NCBI RefSeq assembly: GCF_003945595.2
Contig: NW_024104356.1
Span: 660,781 to 724,780 of the forward strand
Length of the DNA stretch: 64,000 nt
Origin: Pipra filicauda
Lineage: Eukaryota > Chordata > Aves > Passeriformes > Pipridae
Reading direction: 5' to 3'
Positions 11,896 to 23,400 of the stretch are shown here, in pieces. The notes below the pieces were generated by a model that was given only the letters and a program-made list of their open reading frames with translations, had not been told where the DNA came from and did no database searches. A program made the position numbers and the translations under genes. The stretch's first letter is position 1; every line of letters starts with the position of its first letter.

Positions 11896-12438
11896 GTGAG
11901 TAGGGGGGAAATCAACATGATGTTATTAAGCTCTCATCATGACATTAACAAGTGCAACATGCAGTAGAACAATGGCTTTGACCTTTGAAGCCCCTGTGCT
12001 CCCAGGAGCCTTCTCCCCATTTTAAAATGAGAGGAAACACCATGTCAGTGGGTTGATGTGATTCACAGGGACAGAAAACAGAACACAAAACTGTCAGCTT
12101 CCACTCTGATGGGCTGTTTATCAATCCATCTTTCCCTTGCTTGCTCATCTAAGCAGCCACTTGCTGACCCTAAACTTTGGAGTCTTCAAGTTTTCTCAGA
12201 ATTCTGTCTTTCAAATAATACTTTGTTTATTGAATATAGGACTTATATCACCATGCCTGGGTGATTGCTCATGATGCTGTTTGCCTTGTAACATTTCAAG
12301 ACCAAGAGAAATCACCCAGAGTACCTGCAGTACCCGTCGTGGACATGGTGTAATGGTGTGCATGCTCTCAGGCCCAGGGCACAACCATACCTGACAGCTT
12401 CTTTTGTGTTGTTTGTCAAACTCTGCTCTTTCTCACAG

Positions 12439-12510
12439 GATTTTGGCCTAAAGATAGAACCGAGATAATGGAGGAAGAACTCTCTCTGAATCCAGAAATA
12501 GAAACAGCAG
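12439..12510 (+). CDS. Unrecognised three-exon gene, coding exon 1
   Basis: This is the first supported exon of the gene ending near 14.0 kb. It has a strong acceptor (CTCTTTCTCACAG) and a usable donor (ACAGCAG|GTACTG), and is 72 nt long. An ATG at 12468-12470 has a good context (A at -3, G at +4) and opens a frame reading MEEELSLNPEIETA, ending one base into the next codon. That base pairs with AA at the start of the next exon to give Glu. The same frame is open upstream of the ATG to the exon edge, so the exon could also be internal to a longer protein; no upstream exon with a matching phase was convincing. The residues are acidic and hydrophilic. Function unknown. Confidence 0.55.
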
Positions 12511-12935
12511 GTACTGCTGCCACTGATGTGTGAAATCTACTGTCCAGAAGGAAGTCTTTGTAGCTATTATTTAGCCTGCCTCCACCTCAAAGATTCCCCT
12601 GCAATTTGAGCTGAGGGTATTTCAACCACCTTGCAAAGCAGAACCTTAGAAAATCTCCTAAGCTGTTTTGTTGCTACCTCCAAGTCAAACCACCCCCACA
12701 CTCTCCCCTGCCTAATAAACATTTAAGTCCTTGCATTTCTTTCTGGGAGCAAGCCCCAGCTATGGGTGGGGAGTAGATCTTCCACCTTGTTGAACTTATG
12801 GCGTTGACCTATCCCCATACTTTGCTTTTCCAAACTATGGAGAAGCACCCAGCTGCAAAGCAATTTAAATGGATGAGGAGCCAACAAATACACTAAATGG
12901 CTTATCTGATTCTCTGGGAATCCATCTGGAGACAG
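12511..12935 (+). other. Intron 1 of the three-exon gene (inferred)
   Basis: GT...AG bounded, 425 nt. No element recognised inside. Confidence 0.5.
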
Positions 12936-13170
12936 AAGCCTTTCCCCATATGCGTAACAGTAATTACACCACATTCTCACCATCATCCCCTATAAACTCT
13001 TGTAATCCTCTGCCCTTCTATCCAGACAAGGGCAGTGATTCTCTCTGGAGCAAAATGAGCTTTCCAAGGGACAACTTTGCCTTATCAGGAACACGCCAGC
13101 CTTCATGTTTGGTTAAAGGGTCACCATCCAAACAAAACCTCCAAGCACAGCTCTTGCTGCCTCAGATAAG
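12936..13170 (+). CDS. Unrecognised three-exon gene, coding exon 2
   Basis: This 235-nt exon carries two bases completing a codon, then 77 codons, then AG, so it joins in phase to the exons on both sides. The donor is good (GATAAG|GTAAAG). The acceptor (CTGGAGACAG at 12935) is only moderate but has a CTGAT branch-like site 25-30 bases upstream. The encoded segment is rich in Ser, Pro and Asn with scattered Phe, Tyr and Trp (for example NYTTFSPSSPINS and DSLWSKMSFPRD), typical of a disordered linker, and ends in LQAQLLLPQIR. The open frame extends left to 12869, so an acceptor at about 12879 or 12882 is an alternative, but it would not match the phase of exon 1. No domain recognised. Confidence 0.62.
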
Positions 13171-13733
13171 GTAAAGGAATGATGAGTTTTGCTCTGAGAA
13201 TGCTCTGGATGCACAAAAATATTCTGAACATTTTGATGATCCTGTGACAGTTGCACCTACCTGGCACTACTCTAGAACATCTCTTCTGCATATCCTGAAT
13301 GCTTGAATTCTTCAGTGCATATCTTGGCACCTATGCGAAGGACTGACACCTACTTCCCACTGTGCACTGCTTATAGGTGTTAAGGACATGTTCTTGACCT
13401 CCACTGTACTGGGGAGAAGTAGTTATTGCCATTCATGTGGCTCTATTTGGTGGTTCTCTGCTGAATATCTCCTCTTTCAACAACTCTGCAAGCAAAAGGA
13501 CCAAGAGTAGAGGTGAGAAATCCAGAGTTGAGGATAGCACTAGTGTACAGATCCTAAAAGAGCTTTCTTTCTTTGTGAGATTTGTGACAACTGCAGGAGC
13601 TGTCCAGTGCCAGCTATGGGCCACTTTCCAGTAGGCCATGGGCAATGAAGAAACCCAAGGGAGAGTCACAAGAAGAGTGCAAGCATGTAGTGACACCTTC
13701 CTAGAACACTACCTCAGGCCTCTGATATTTCAG
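13171..13733 (+). other. Intron 2 of the three-exon gene (inferred)
   Basis: GT...AG bounded, 563 nt, ending CCTCTGATATTTCAG with a CTGAT branch-like site. No element recognised inside. Confidence 0.6.
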
Positions 13734-13821
13734 GCTTGCGGACTTCCTGATCCGCCTTCGGCGCCTTCATACTGAACGGCTCCTGATGGAGTTGAAGAGA
13801 TTACTGAAGAAAAATCTTTAG
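13734..13821 (+). CDS. Unrecognised three-exon gene, terminal coding exon
   Basis: The exon starts after CTGATATTTCAG with G, which completes the Arg codon begun by AG in the previous exon, then reads 28 codons to TAG at 13819-13821. The peptide LADFLIRLRRLHTERLLMEL, followed by KRLLKKNL, is a basic leucine-rich sequence with the periodicity of an amphipathic helix or short coiled coil. About six CpGs survive in the first 50 bases, unlike the CpG-poor surroundings, which suggests selection on the codons. The 3' UTR is short, with AATAAA at 13980. The whole protein from the ATG at 12468 would be about 121 residues. A C-terminal partner-binding helix behind a disordered linker is my inference; I do not recognise the family. 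Confidence 0.72.
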
Positions 13822-14005
13822 CCACTTACTTACCTTTTGATTTGTATGATGCCCTCCAATTTTTCTACCTTTTGAGTAACTCCTCTTTTATTTGTGGTGC
13901 TTGACCCAAATGAATTGCAGAAGCTCTTTTTAATTAGTTTATATAGAATGAAAATCTTTATTTGCATGTGGAAGTTGCAAATAAAGACAAGATCTGGACT
14001 GGTTT
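13822..14005 (+). other. 3' UTR of the three-exon gene
   Basis: About 180 AT-rich bases follow the stop. AATAAA lies at 13980-13985, and a GT/T-rich tract (CTGGACTGGTTTCC) begins about 10 bases further on, so cleavage near 14000 is expected. The exact end is estimated. Confidence 0.6.
13980..13985 (+). terminator. Polyadenylation signal AATAAA
   Basis: Canonical hexamer 159 bases after the stop codon of the terminal exon, followed by a GT-rich element. Confidence 0.6.
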
Positions 14006-14010
14006 CCTCC

Positions 14011-17000
14011 TGAAAAGCCTATGGTTGCCCAAACATACCTAATCACTTACCTTCATCTAGCCCATATTTTTCTTATTATAATGATTTTCTGTCTTTGACT
14101 GTATAAGACTTTATTTTTGTATCCTGGGGTAGCTAAATGAATTTGAAATTAATATGGATTTCCTGCTGATCTCACTTAGCTTTGGTCTTCAACCTAGAAT
14201 TGAAAACATCAATGCCAGGGTGTGTTAGAGGTACACTTCTGGAAAGGTAATTATCCTATAAATGCTCAGCTGTAACTTATATAATAATTATTTCTTCAAC
14301 TGAAGTGCCTTTTGAAGTACTTTCCAAAAACTTACAATAGCCCTAACTCATAAGCATTTTGATGAGGCAGGGAGACCAAATTCTGCACTCCATCTGAAAC
14401 CAGTCTGCAGAAACTCTGTCTGAAGTGCATTGGCATTGGGCATAGCTGGATCTCTCACATTAGGTGTTTGGAAATGTGTCTACAAAGACGTATGCCCTGC
14501 AATGTTTACTTTTCAAGTATTACTTGGAAATTATATGATGGATAACTGATACTTTTTTTTCATCCCCTCTTGGCTGAGGGTTTCCCTGGAACTTGAGACA
14601 TGTCTCTGCTGAAAAAAATCACTCAACATTTACGAAGAACAAAAGAAAGAGAAGGTTATTCAGTGTGTCATGTAGTTTCACCTGAGCCCCAGTGGTTTCA
14701 GGGTGTATGAGACATACCAAGCATCTTGTTCAAGTCAAAATCAGACTGCTTGTAAAACTTAGACTAATTCTAGTGATGCCAATAATCTGCATGAGCTGTT
14801 TGAATAACTTCTCTCTAATACAGCTGTTAACTGAGGGGAGAAGGATATGGGCTAAGAATCAGCAGATTCGGGGATCAGTAATCTCTGCTGATTCAAGTAA
14901 CTTTGGGAGCCTCCCTCCATTTCCCTGGAGCCCTTCTTCTCTCTTCTTGTCTGAAGCTTCTTCAAGTCAGAGAATTTTTTCCACATTTGTTGTGCCTTGT
15001 TCTTACATAGCACATGGTACAGGAAGCCCTCAGCCATCACTGGGGTCCACTGTAGGCACTGAGTTAATTTAGAAATAGTATTAGGCTGCAGCATTTGGAC
15101 AAATGACATTGGTGAAGAGCAGCCACTGGGGGAGGTTGGACTGCAGCATGAAACTGAACAGCTGGAGGAAAGTAGAGTCTGGTGTTTTGAGAAAAGGCCT
15201 TTTAAAAACCAGCATGTGTTTAGGATTCAGTAAATAGTCACTGAGGGGCAAATTCACCCTTGGCAAAACCCCGACCCACGGTCACATTGGAGGTAAGCGT
15301 GCTTCCCTTCTATCAGAGGGATTTGCAAGCAGAAAGAATTTTAACAAGGTCTTCAGACGTGACTAAAGACCCTGTTTGTTTTAGATCAAGCTCACTCCAC
15401 CCCAGAGCCCTGAATATATCTCTTGTTCATAAAATATCGAAAGCACGGGTATGTGTTTGTTTTCAGGGGAGACTCCTCCCCCACACTCAGCCCAGTTCAC
15501 CTGTTAAAAGCTCATGAGAAATTGTATCCACGGCATTCCTGTCCCTGTAACACTGGTGCATGGTGAAAGCCAGCAAGCTGGTTCTCCTCATGTGAATATG
15601 CTGTCTTTTAAGCCTGTCTTTATCTGAAGCACACTGACTCTGTTCCAGGGCCGGAACTTATGCATCTTAAAACACAGAAAAACACTCTCAGAGGCTCTCT
15701 AGGAAACAAAATAATAACAATGATAATGATGATGATGATGTTAATAGTAGTAATAATAATAGCCTTTGAGTCTGCTGCTGTACCCCCCACAGCTCCTTCT
15801 GTTAGTGAGAATCTTATTTCATGGGCTCAAATGAGAAGTCACAAACAATTCAATTACTCCAGAGTAATATCCTTCATAAAGAAGAGTCCCTGCTGCTATT
15901 CCTTTGGAGGGTTCTCCTTTCCTGCTCTAAGCAGCTGTGTTGGTATTTAGACATAGGATACCAGCTCAGACTCTACTTTCAGCACAACTTCAACTTATAT
16001 CCTTCAGGCTTTATAAGTCCCCAGATGGTCCATAATGCTTGTGTAGCAGTTAGCCAGCCAAACAGTGCTTGCTGCTTATCTGGTGTATAACTCTCTGGAA
16101 TGCGTGTGTGGGGAGAATGAGAAAAAATGCCAGATCATCTTCCCACAGAACATTTCCTTTCTTGTCCTCAGCCTCCCCTCTCTAAGCCCAGACAGAAACA
16201 AAACACCAGCTAGGGAATCGGCCACGTTTGCGTTGCAATGGACTTGATCCTCGTGTCTTTTCAGAAGCAGCCTGGTCTTTTGTGGCTGTGAACCTTTGAT
16301 GCCAGGGCATTTATGCTGATCTCTGAGCGTGTGACAACCTGTTTAGCTCTAGCTTAAATGACAGCACCAGATGGAAGTTAGTAACAAAGCATGTCCAAAG
16401 CTAGCAATTTTCAAAATAAGGGAAATTCAGAGGATTCCTGCTGGCAAAAAAAAAGAGGATGAGAGAAAGAAGTTACGGGAAAGGGTGCACCACACTGTTA
16501 GCTTTCATAAATTTTGTGAGGGTCTTTTGCTAGATTACCCTTTAGTCTCAGCTTTAGCTTGGATCTTCCTTCACCCTATATAGAGCCACACTGGTAGCCC
16601 CCAGCATTCCTGGTTCAGTTCTTGAGACTGGCTAGCAGATGTGTCTAGAGTGAAGGAAATATTTTGGGCAATGAATAAATCAGGGATACCTACAGTGAGT
16701 ATAAAGATTACTGAAGGTGTCTCCAGTTCCAGTTTATTCTGCTCCCCCAGCAGAGACCTGATTTTGCCTGCTTGTTTGTTCTATTCTTGACTTAGCAGTA
16801 CTGGCAACATTTGGGTCATCCCCATCCTAACACTGTGGGCAAATGAGACATTTATTTCTTTTGCCAGTGTTGATCTGTTTTGATATTCAGCTACCCTGAA
16901 GCAAAGTAAGGGAGGCCAGGGGAACACACGGAGACACAGATGGAGGTTTTCATTTCAGATTCACAGCTTCAGAGATTCCACACTTTAATACAGAAAGGGA

Positions 17001-19894
17001 AACTTCTGTTTAGTGTGAAAAACAAATTAGTAAATGTTGCTGTTGTTGCTCAGTTTTTTGTTTTCATGAATAACTGCTGAATTCAGAAAGTGTTGGTCTT
17101 GAATGTCATTTGTGGCTGGGCAAGTGGAATGAACAGATATCACTGGTGGTGGACACCTCAGGAGAAAGAGGAGGTTGTCATAGAATGTTTTGTTACACAA
17201 GAAAAAAAATACACAGGGTCAACCCTTTGCCCTGGGTTCCAAACACTGTGACATTCCCGAGTAGGAACTCTGGACTCTAAAGAGTATGACACTGATTAAT
17301 AAAAAATACAAATGTACTAAACAGAGGACAGCAGCGGCAAAAGAGCAGTTTCATATTCTCTTGGTGTGATGGTGCTGATATATATTGTGACATTCCAGTA
17401 GGTAACCATCCCCAGCCTCATTACCAAGTTTTGCATAAACACATGAAAATGTATTCAGCCTTCTATTTCTTAGTGTGAGTTCCTAAGTTTCTTTATGATT
17501 TTATCTTCTGTGGTTAAGACCTTAAATAAGAGGGACTGTGGACAAGGGTAAAGTGGAACAGAAGATGAGTCACAGAAAGATCACTGAAATATTTTGGTTT
17601 CTTTTTCCTAGTATTTTCAAAGGACTTTAGGACAACAGTCACATGATACAGAATACATAAATCCCCAGTTGTAGGTAAGCAAGGATATTTAGTTATCTAG
17701 CTTCCATGTTACTCAGTGCCTGAGTCTCCCTGGGGTTTGCTGTCCAGAGCCCCAATGACAGTATGCTGTCAAAATCCCTCAGTTGTTAGTTGTTCCCTGA
17801 TGGCTGAATGAGTGCATTGAAAGAGTTAATTCAAAATATATCCCATTGTCTTGGTGTTTCCATCTTTTATTGTAACTTTTTCTTAGTGCCTGCTGAGTGT
17901 CTGTAAAATGGTCCCTTCTCTTCCACACTACATGATCCATATCTAAGACATCAGACAACTGAGCTGGCCAATGATCGTTCTCTCCCAGCAACACAGCACT
18001 CACCTAAAAATACAAGACTTGCACTACCACGCAGCAGTCCTCTTGCTGACATGTTTTGAGGGTGGCATACTACTTCTTCCTTTTTCCTGAAATGATTCCA
18101 CAGGCTTTAAGCCTCTACCAGGAAAACAGAGGGAGTAGAGAGACAAAAAACGTGGCATTAAAATTCAGATGCCAAGTTCAGTAGCATGAATAAAAATTGT
18201 CTTAACCTCTGAGGTCAGGAGGTCACCAGCTGGAAGCGGAAAATCACCACCAGTAAATTGCTGTTGGTTGGAATGATGAATGCCCGTTAGTACCAGTGAA
18301 TTTCAGAAGAATCTCAGCTGTAGGGAGACAGGGCATCTTGGAACAAGGCTGAACAATTCCCAACTGTGTTTTCTTTCTTCTTCAGTCTATCTTGTGCTCT
18401 TTCTGCTTCCACAGATTTCTCAGTTGAGGCAGCAGAAGATTAAACCCTTGTGGGAAAGTCTTGTGGCACATAATAGGAGTGAAAGCAGTGAGATTCCATA
18501 GGGATTGAGTGGTATTTTAAGATAATTGCTCTCAGATCCTATGGATCTCAAAAGAGGGGGAAAGGGCTTCAGAACTTTTGATTTGCAAAGTTGGCTGGAG
18601 CACAGAGGTGGGTCCATTGCCCTAGTAAGCTAAGATCACTGCCACTTATGTCAAACTACAGCCCAGTTCGACTGCAAGCACCCTGTACCATGTACATTCT
18701 CCTTGCTTGAGCCTAAGTTAGAAATAGTCCAAGTTAGGAAGGTGCTGAGTTGATCTTGATGGACTCTAACAGTCCATCTTTACCTTATAGGATAAACATG
18801 GGCACATTTTGTCTGGGTTCCCCATTTTGTTGCCATCATTCATCATTCCATTGCTGTGAGTGTCAGCTTGTAGCCTTGTGGGATGTCACTGCTTCACCAC
18901 TATCTAGAGTAATGGGTTCTTGCTCTGTTCATAAGATGTAAAGCAGTGAAGTAATACAAATTAACGAATATCTATACAAGTGAATAGATGTGTCCAAATC
19001 ACTCAGGCTAGTCCAGAATTCTAGGGTGGGGAAGATTTCAGGTTAAGGAGATTGGACCACACCACAAAATCCTCCAGTAATGATACAATTCTCTACAACA
19101 CTTTATGGGACACTTGAATATAAGCCCTTACTATTAAATTTGGTTTGAGGTTTCCATAAGGGAAAGGGGCCAGCTTGCATTTCAGATGTCATTTGTGTAG
19201 GGGAAGCTGGACAAAAAGCAGAAAGTTGGCAGCAAAAAGTACCAGGCTTATTTCTCCTTCCTTCCACCCTTCTCCAACCTCTTTGGCTAATCCCCAAACC
19301 ATGGCAGAAGCTGAACACTACTTTTCATTGAGTGACATACCTGGCTCTAGAAGAACACGCCCTTGTGGAATTGGCACTCGGGCAACATTTCCATTCCTGC
19401 TGTACAACACTTTTCTTTAATGCCTTCCAAACTAAAACAAAACCATGAGGATTTGCTACCATGTTCTGCTCATTATATTGGTTTTATGAGGGTGTGGAGT
19501 TTTCTTGCACCATGGCAGGATGGATTTGTCACTGAAACCTAAAATACAGCCATCCGGCTTTTTATGGTTTTGGTTTGTTTCTTGAATATTTACCATTTCA
19601 CCCCAAATCAATCCACAATCATTTCATGTGCTTTTTCAGGAATGTGTTCAGCCTTTAGAGCTAGAACAGCATTGGGAAATCAGACATCCTGGACTCCCTA
19701 TGTGGAAAATACAAAGGATCATAGCAAACAAGACTGCCAGAGACCTCCAAAAGTCACTGGAAAAAGTCATTCCAGTGCAGCATGGTTATACCTGTGCCAT
19801 TTCTATCCTCCTCTTCCAGATTTTAAGGTTTGTAATTCCAGAAGCCCTGATAGACATGTCTCCCCATGTGATGTGCACATTGTCCCCAAGTCAC
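14011..19894. other. Non-coding stretch
   Basis: It holds a (GAT)n/(TAA)n simple repeat at about 15712-15762. Near 15243-15300, CAAATTCACCCTTGGCAAAA resembles one half of the old palindromic repeats noted elsewhere. Isolated splice-like blocks (17611-17673; 19640-19827) could not be linked into a gene. Confidence 0.4.
15712..15762. repeat. Trinucleotide microsatellite (GAT/TAA type)
   Basis: Imperfect run of AATAAC, GATAAT, (GATGAT)n and TAATAATAAT. Confidence 0.8.
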
Positions 19895-20440
19895 TAAAAC
19901 TGTTTCAGTTTTAACCCATTGCCTCTCACTCTCTCTGCATTGACAGGCAAAGCAGGTTGTTCCTTTTTTTTTTTCAGCTTTGTGTGTGCACAAAGACATC
20001 TATCATAGATCCCTTCAGTTTCTCTTCTCTAGACTAAACAACCCTACTTCTTTCAATCTTTCTTTCTAAGTAAGATCTTCAATTATTCCTGTTACTTTCC
20101 AGCTGGTTTACATCTTTCCTGAAAAGCAGTAACCAAAACTGCACTCAGTATTTAAACTGAGGCCCTACTAATGGCTATATGAGCGGAAGAATTGCTTCAT
20201 ACTTACAGGCAGTTGTCCCACTTATCCATCACAATATGGCGTTTGTCTCTTTCCACACACCATGATTATGTTGGATTATGCCCAATATCCGACCTGCTCC
20301 AGGCAATCGTACTCCATCCTCTGGCAACTCAGCTGATCATTCTGCTTAAGGACAACATCCTGCATGTTTCTTTATTGAAATTTATCTTAATTTCCCTGTA
20401 CCTTACTCAATCTCCTCTGAAGCCAACAGAAAGAATAGAC
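19895..20440 (-). mobile_element. Old CR1 LINE fragment, antisense
   Basis: The + strand follows the order of an antisense CR1 copy: 'ttctctagactaaacaaccc' near 20027, 'accaaaactgcactcagta' near 20132, a 'gaggccctactaatg' block near 20160, a CATGATTATGTTGGATTATG segment near 20260, and 'ttcccctgtacc'-like sequence near 20400. This corresponds to the reverse-transcriptase C-terminal part and the following region of a diverged CR1. All frames are broken, so it is not active. Confidence 0.7.
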
Positions 20441-23400
20441 TCTGTACTTACATTGTGATGTGTAATGAGGCTGGGATCCATCTGCTCTGTGAGCATTCTC
20501 CATAAAAGACATGTGACACGCAGAATTTGCCAACTGGACATTAGAGGAGTATTTAGAGACGTAATTAAGAAAGCCATGTTCTTGACCAGGATACACCACC
20601 CTGCTGTTGCATGGTACTTCATCCTGTTATCCTCCTCAAGAACTTCTGAAGCCTGATTCAACCATAGGGAGATTAAGAGTTCATAGGGATATAAGGAAAT
20701 TACTTTCAGGTCTTATGGGCTGCAAGGGGGACTGAAATAGTTCCTTGAGCTAGTTGAGGGAATCTTTCTAGTAAATCCATAAAATGTGTGTCCCAAAGGA
20801 CATCTACCGAAGCCATGAATTTTGAAATTAAACTCACAGTTACACATAGGGATTTTGTTGACTTTGCCACTTCCCACGCTGTGCAAAGGGCTTTGAGATC
20901 CCTGGGTAGGAAGTTGATGTGGGAAACCAAAGTTCTCATTCCTTCAGCTGGTTGAAGGTCTGGATTTCAATTGAAAGGTTTTTATGGTACATATGTTTTT
21001 TAGTGGTGGGACAGGTTATTCCAAGCTCTCACATGAGTAAAAGACAGGAGTAAAAGTAAATTGAGGCAGATGGTTTGCTTCCCTAAGCTGGCATTCCTAA
21101 CAAACAGCCGTGTTTGCACAAAGCTTCAATAGACACATGGATAGGGAACAATATAGCTGGAAAGATGTCATATTAGTACTGCCACCTTCCAGCTCCTCCA
21201 TGGGTTAAAGATTCTAGCATGGTCCATTGCTCCTCCTCCTTCCTTCTTTTCCTAAAAGTCTTGTAATGTGTTTCACAGAAAGTACCTTTTCTCTTCCTTT
21301 TGGTGTAATATTAATCTTGGGGGGAAGGGAGGAGGGGTTGGGGGAGGGGACATAGTGTTTTGAGGTTCGTATTCCCCTTGCAGTTAATCTCTTTAACAAA
21401 CTCCTTTAACAAATGAAAGGTCTGACAGGAGGCAGAGTCATTAAAATGAATTAAAATGCATCCAGGGGAGATTAGTAACGAAGCCACTCACCAGACAATG
21501 CCCCTTTTCTTCTCCATGTGGACTGCTAGGAAATATCCCAGATTACAGAACAAAAAAAACAGTTGAAAATGCTGATCCTTGAAAGATGCACTATGTTCTC
21601 TTCTCCTGTCCTCGACTCCTTGCTCTACACAAATACATCCGCAGCCAAGAGAACCAAGCATAATCTCCTCAGGGGGAGAGTCAGAGGGATTAGATTTAAG
21701 TACCATAGAGCTTGCAAACCCTTGCACACGCTGAGGACAGGTCAGCAGACAGTGATGGTGAGCCCAGTGGTACACAATAGTGTCTACCATGCTGGTGTGG
21801 TAACACACCCAAACACATCCACCCCACTGAGGACCAGGTCCAATGCATAAAGATGGAGAGTATGGCACAAGAGGGGGGCCAGGGTGGAGTCTGCAGTGGG
21901 TGCTACACACAAGCTTCAGAAGAGAATTTTGGGGAGGGGGGAGGAAGCAGGCAGGGGAGGAACAAGAGCAGTCACCAGTGCCTTGGGGAGGAACAAGAAC
22001 AGTCACCAGTGCCTTGATGGACATAGACAATGGTAATGAGAAATGCAGCTGTAGGGAGAGAAACTAACTGGAATTTGAAAATAGGTTTTCCTAACTCATA
22101 CAGTGGTCATCCAGTATTCCAAGGGAGGCTATACAGATCCTCTTTGCTTCAAGAAATCTGTTATTTAGCCGAAACCATCCCGTGTTCTGGTCCATGATGG
22201 AGAGAGACCCCAAATACAAAGCTACATGCCATATGTAACAACACTAACAAAAACAGCGATATCTGGATGATCTTTTCCTCCAGCTCCTGTTGAAGGCAGA
22301 GCCTTGTGATAAGGTGTGGGAGTGTAGCCTGTGCTGTCAGGTGTAAGTCAGTCAATTTGTGATCCACATGCTCACCTTACCACCAGCAGCAAAAGAGACA
22401 AGACAAAATCCAGTGTGCTAAAGCTGGTCTGCAGGACTCAAGCCTTCACAGAAAGGGTTGAGAGGTCAGAAATCAACAGTAGGTTGAAAACAAGTCCTCT
22501 AAGTGAATGATAAAAAAATAGATAGATAAAACCTGAAGGGAAAGAAATCAGATTTCAAAATCTCCTAAGATTTTAAAAATATTATTTTCACTGTGGGAAG
22601 GTCCCTCCACCGCTGCTCTATCTCGGTTCTTTCGGATCCCTTCTGCTTTTCTTTACAGTTGGAAAAGGGTGCAGAAGTTCCCTAACATCCAGCCACCACA
22701 TTGGCAGTTTCTACAAACCAGAGCAAAACCACTTTCTACTTCCTAAGGTGATAAAATAATAACAAGAAAAATATCTTTAGTTTTGAACAGTCGAATCCAG
22801 CTGATAGAGCCTGAGTTTCCCAACTAGCCCACATTTCTGCCTGGAAAATTGCAGCTCCTGTATCTCAGGTCAAGGATATTGATGAATAAAGATTCCCATC
22901 TGCAGCTGGAAACTCAGCAAAACTTCCAGGGAAATAAAAAGCCATAATAAGCTTCTCCGCTGACATGAATGAAACTCTGAGCTATGTCAACCGAGACTAT
23001 ATCCCAAAGTTTGCTGCTGACAGAAAAACAATGAGATAGTGAATTGATGAGGGACCCATTTCACTTGTGGTCTGCAGAGTTATTATATCAAAATATGTCT
23101 GGCAGAGTTTAATAGTGTCAGCATTTAATGTTCAGCGTAATGTCATTCCTACAGACCAAGACAGACACTTCCCATAGGTAATTAATCTTTTACAAGCAAT
23201 TTAGCCATCGTAAGCAAAAAGGGATGAAATGTATTAATGGGGAGAAAGGCTAGGGGCAAACCATGCATGGAGAAACATTTCTCTGCATTAGTCCCACAAA
23301 ATTACAAGTGAGTTACAGCTGATAGATTTAGGACAGTTCCTGTTGAGTAATTGTATTCCATGAGGGTTTTCAATACAATATGATATTCATTTTCACTTTA

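Noticed and set aside
18415..18501. Strong acceptor followed by 28 codons and a stop
   Set aside because: The peptide looks hydrophilic and plausible, but no upstream exon of matching phase or nearby AATAAA was found.
19640..19827. Splice-bounded block open in two frames
   Set aside because: The donor (AAG|GTTTGT) is weak, no partner exon was found, and a CR1 relic starts just downstream.
21488..22030. 180-codon minus-strand ORF
   Set aside because: No recognisable domain; length is within chance expectation for 64 kb in six frames, and it overlaps a tandem duplication and GC-rich low-complexity DNA.
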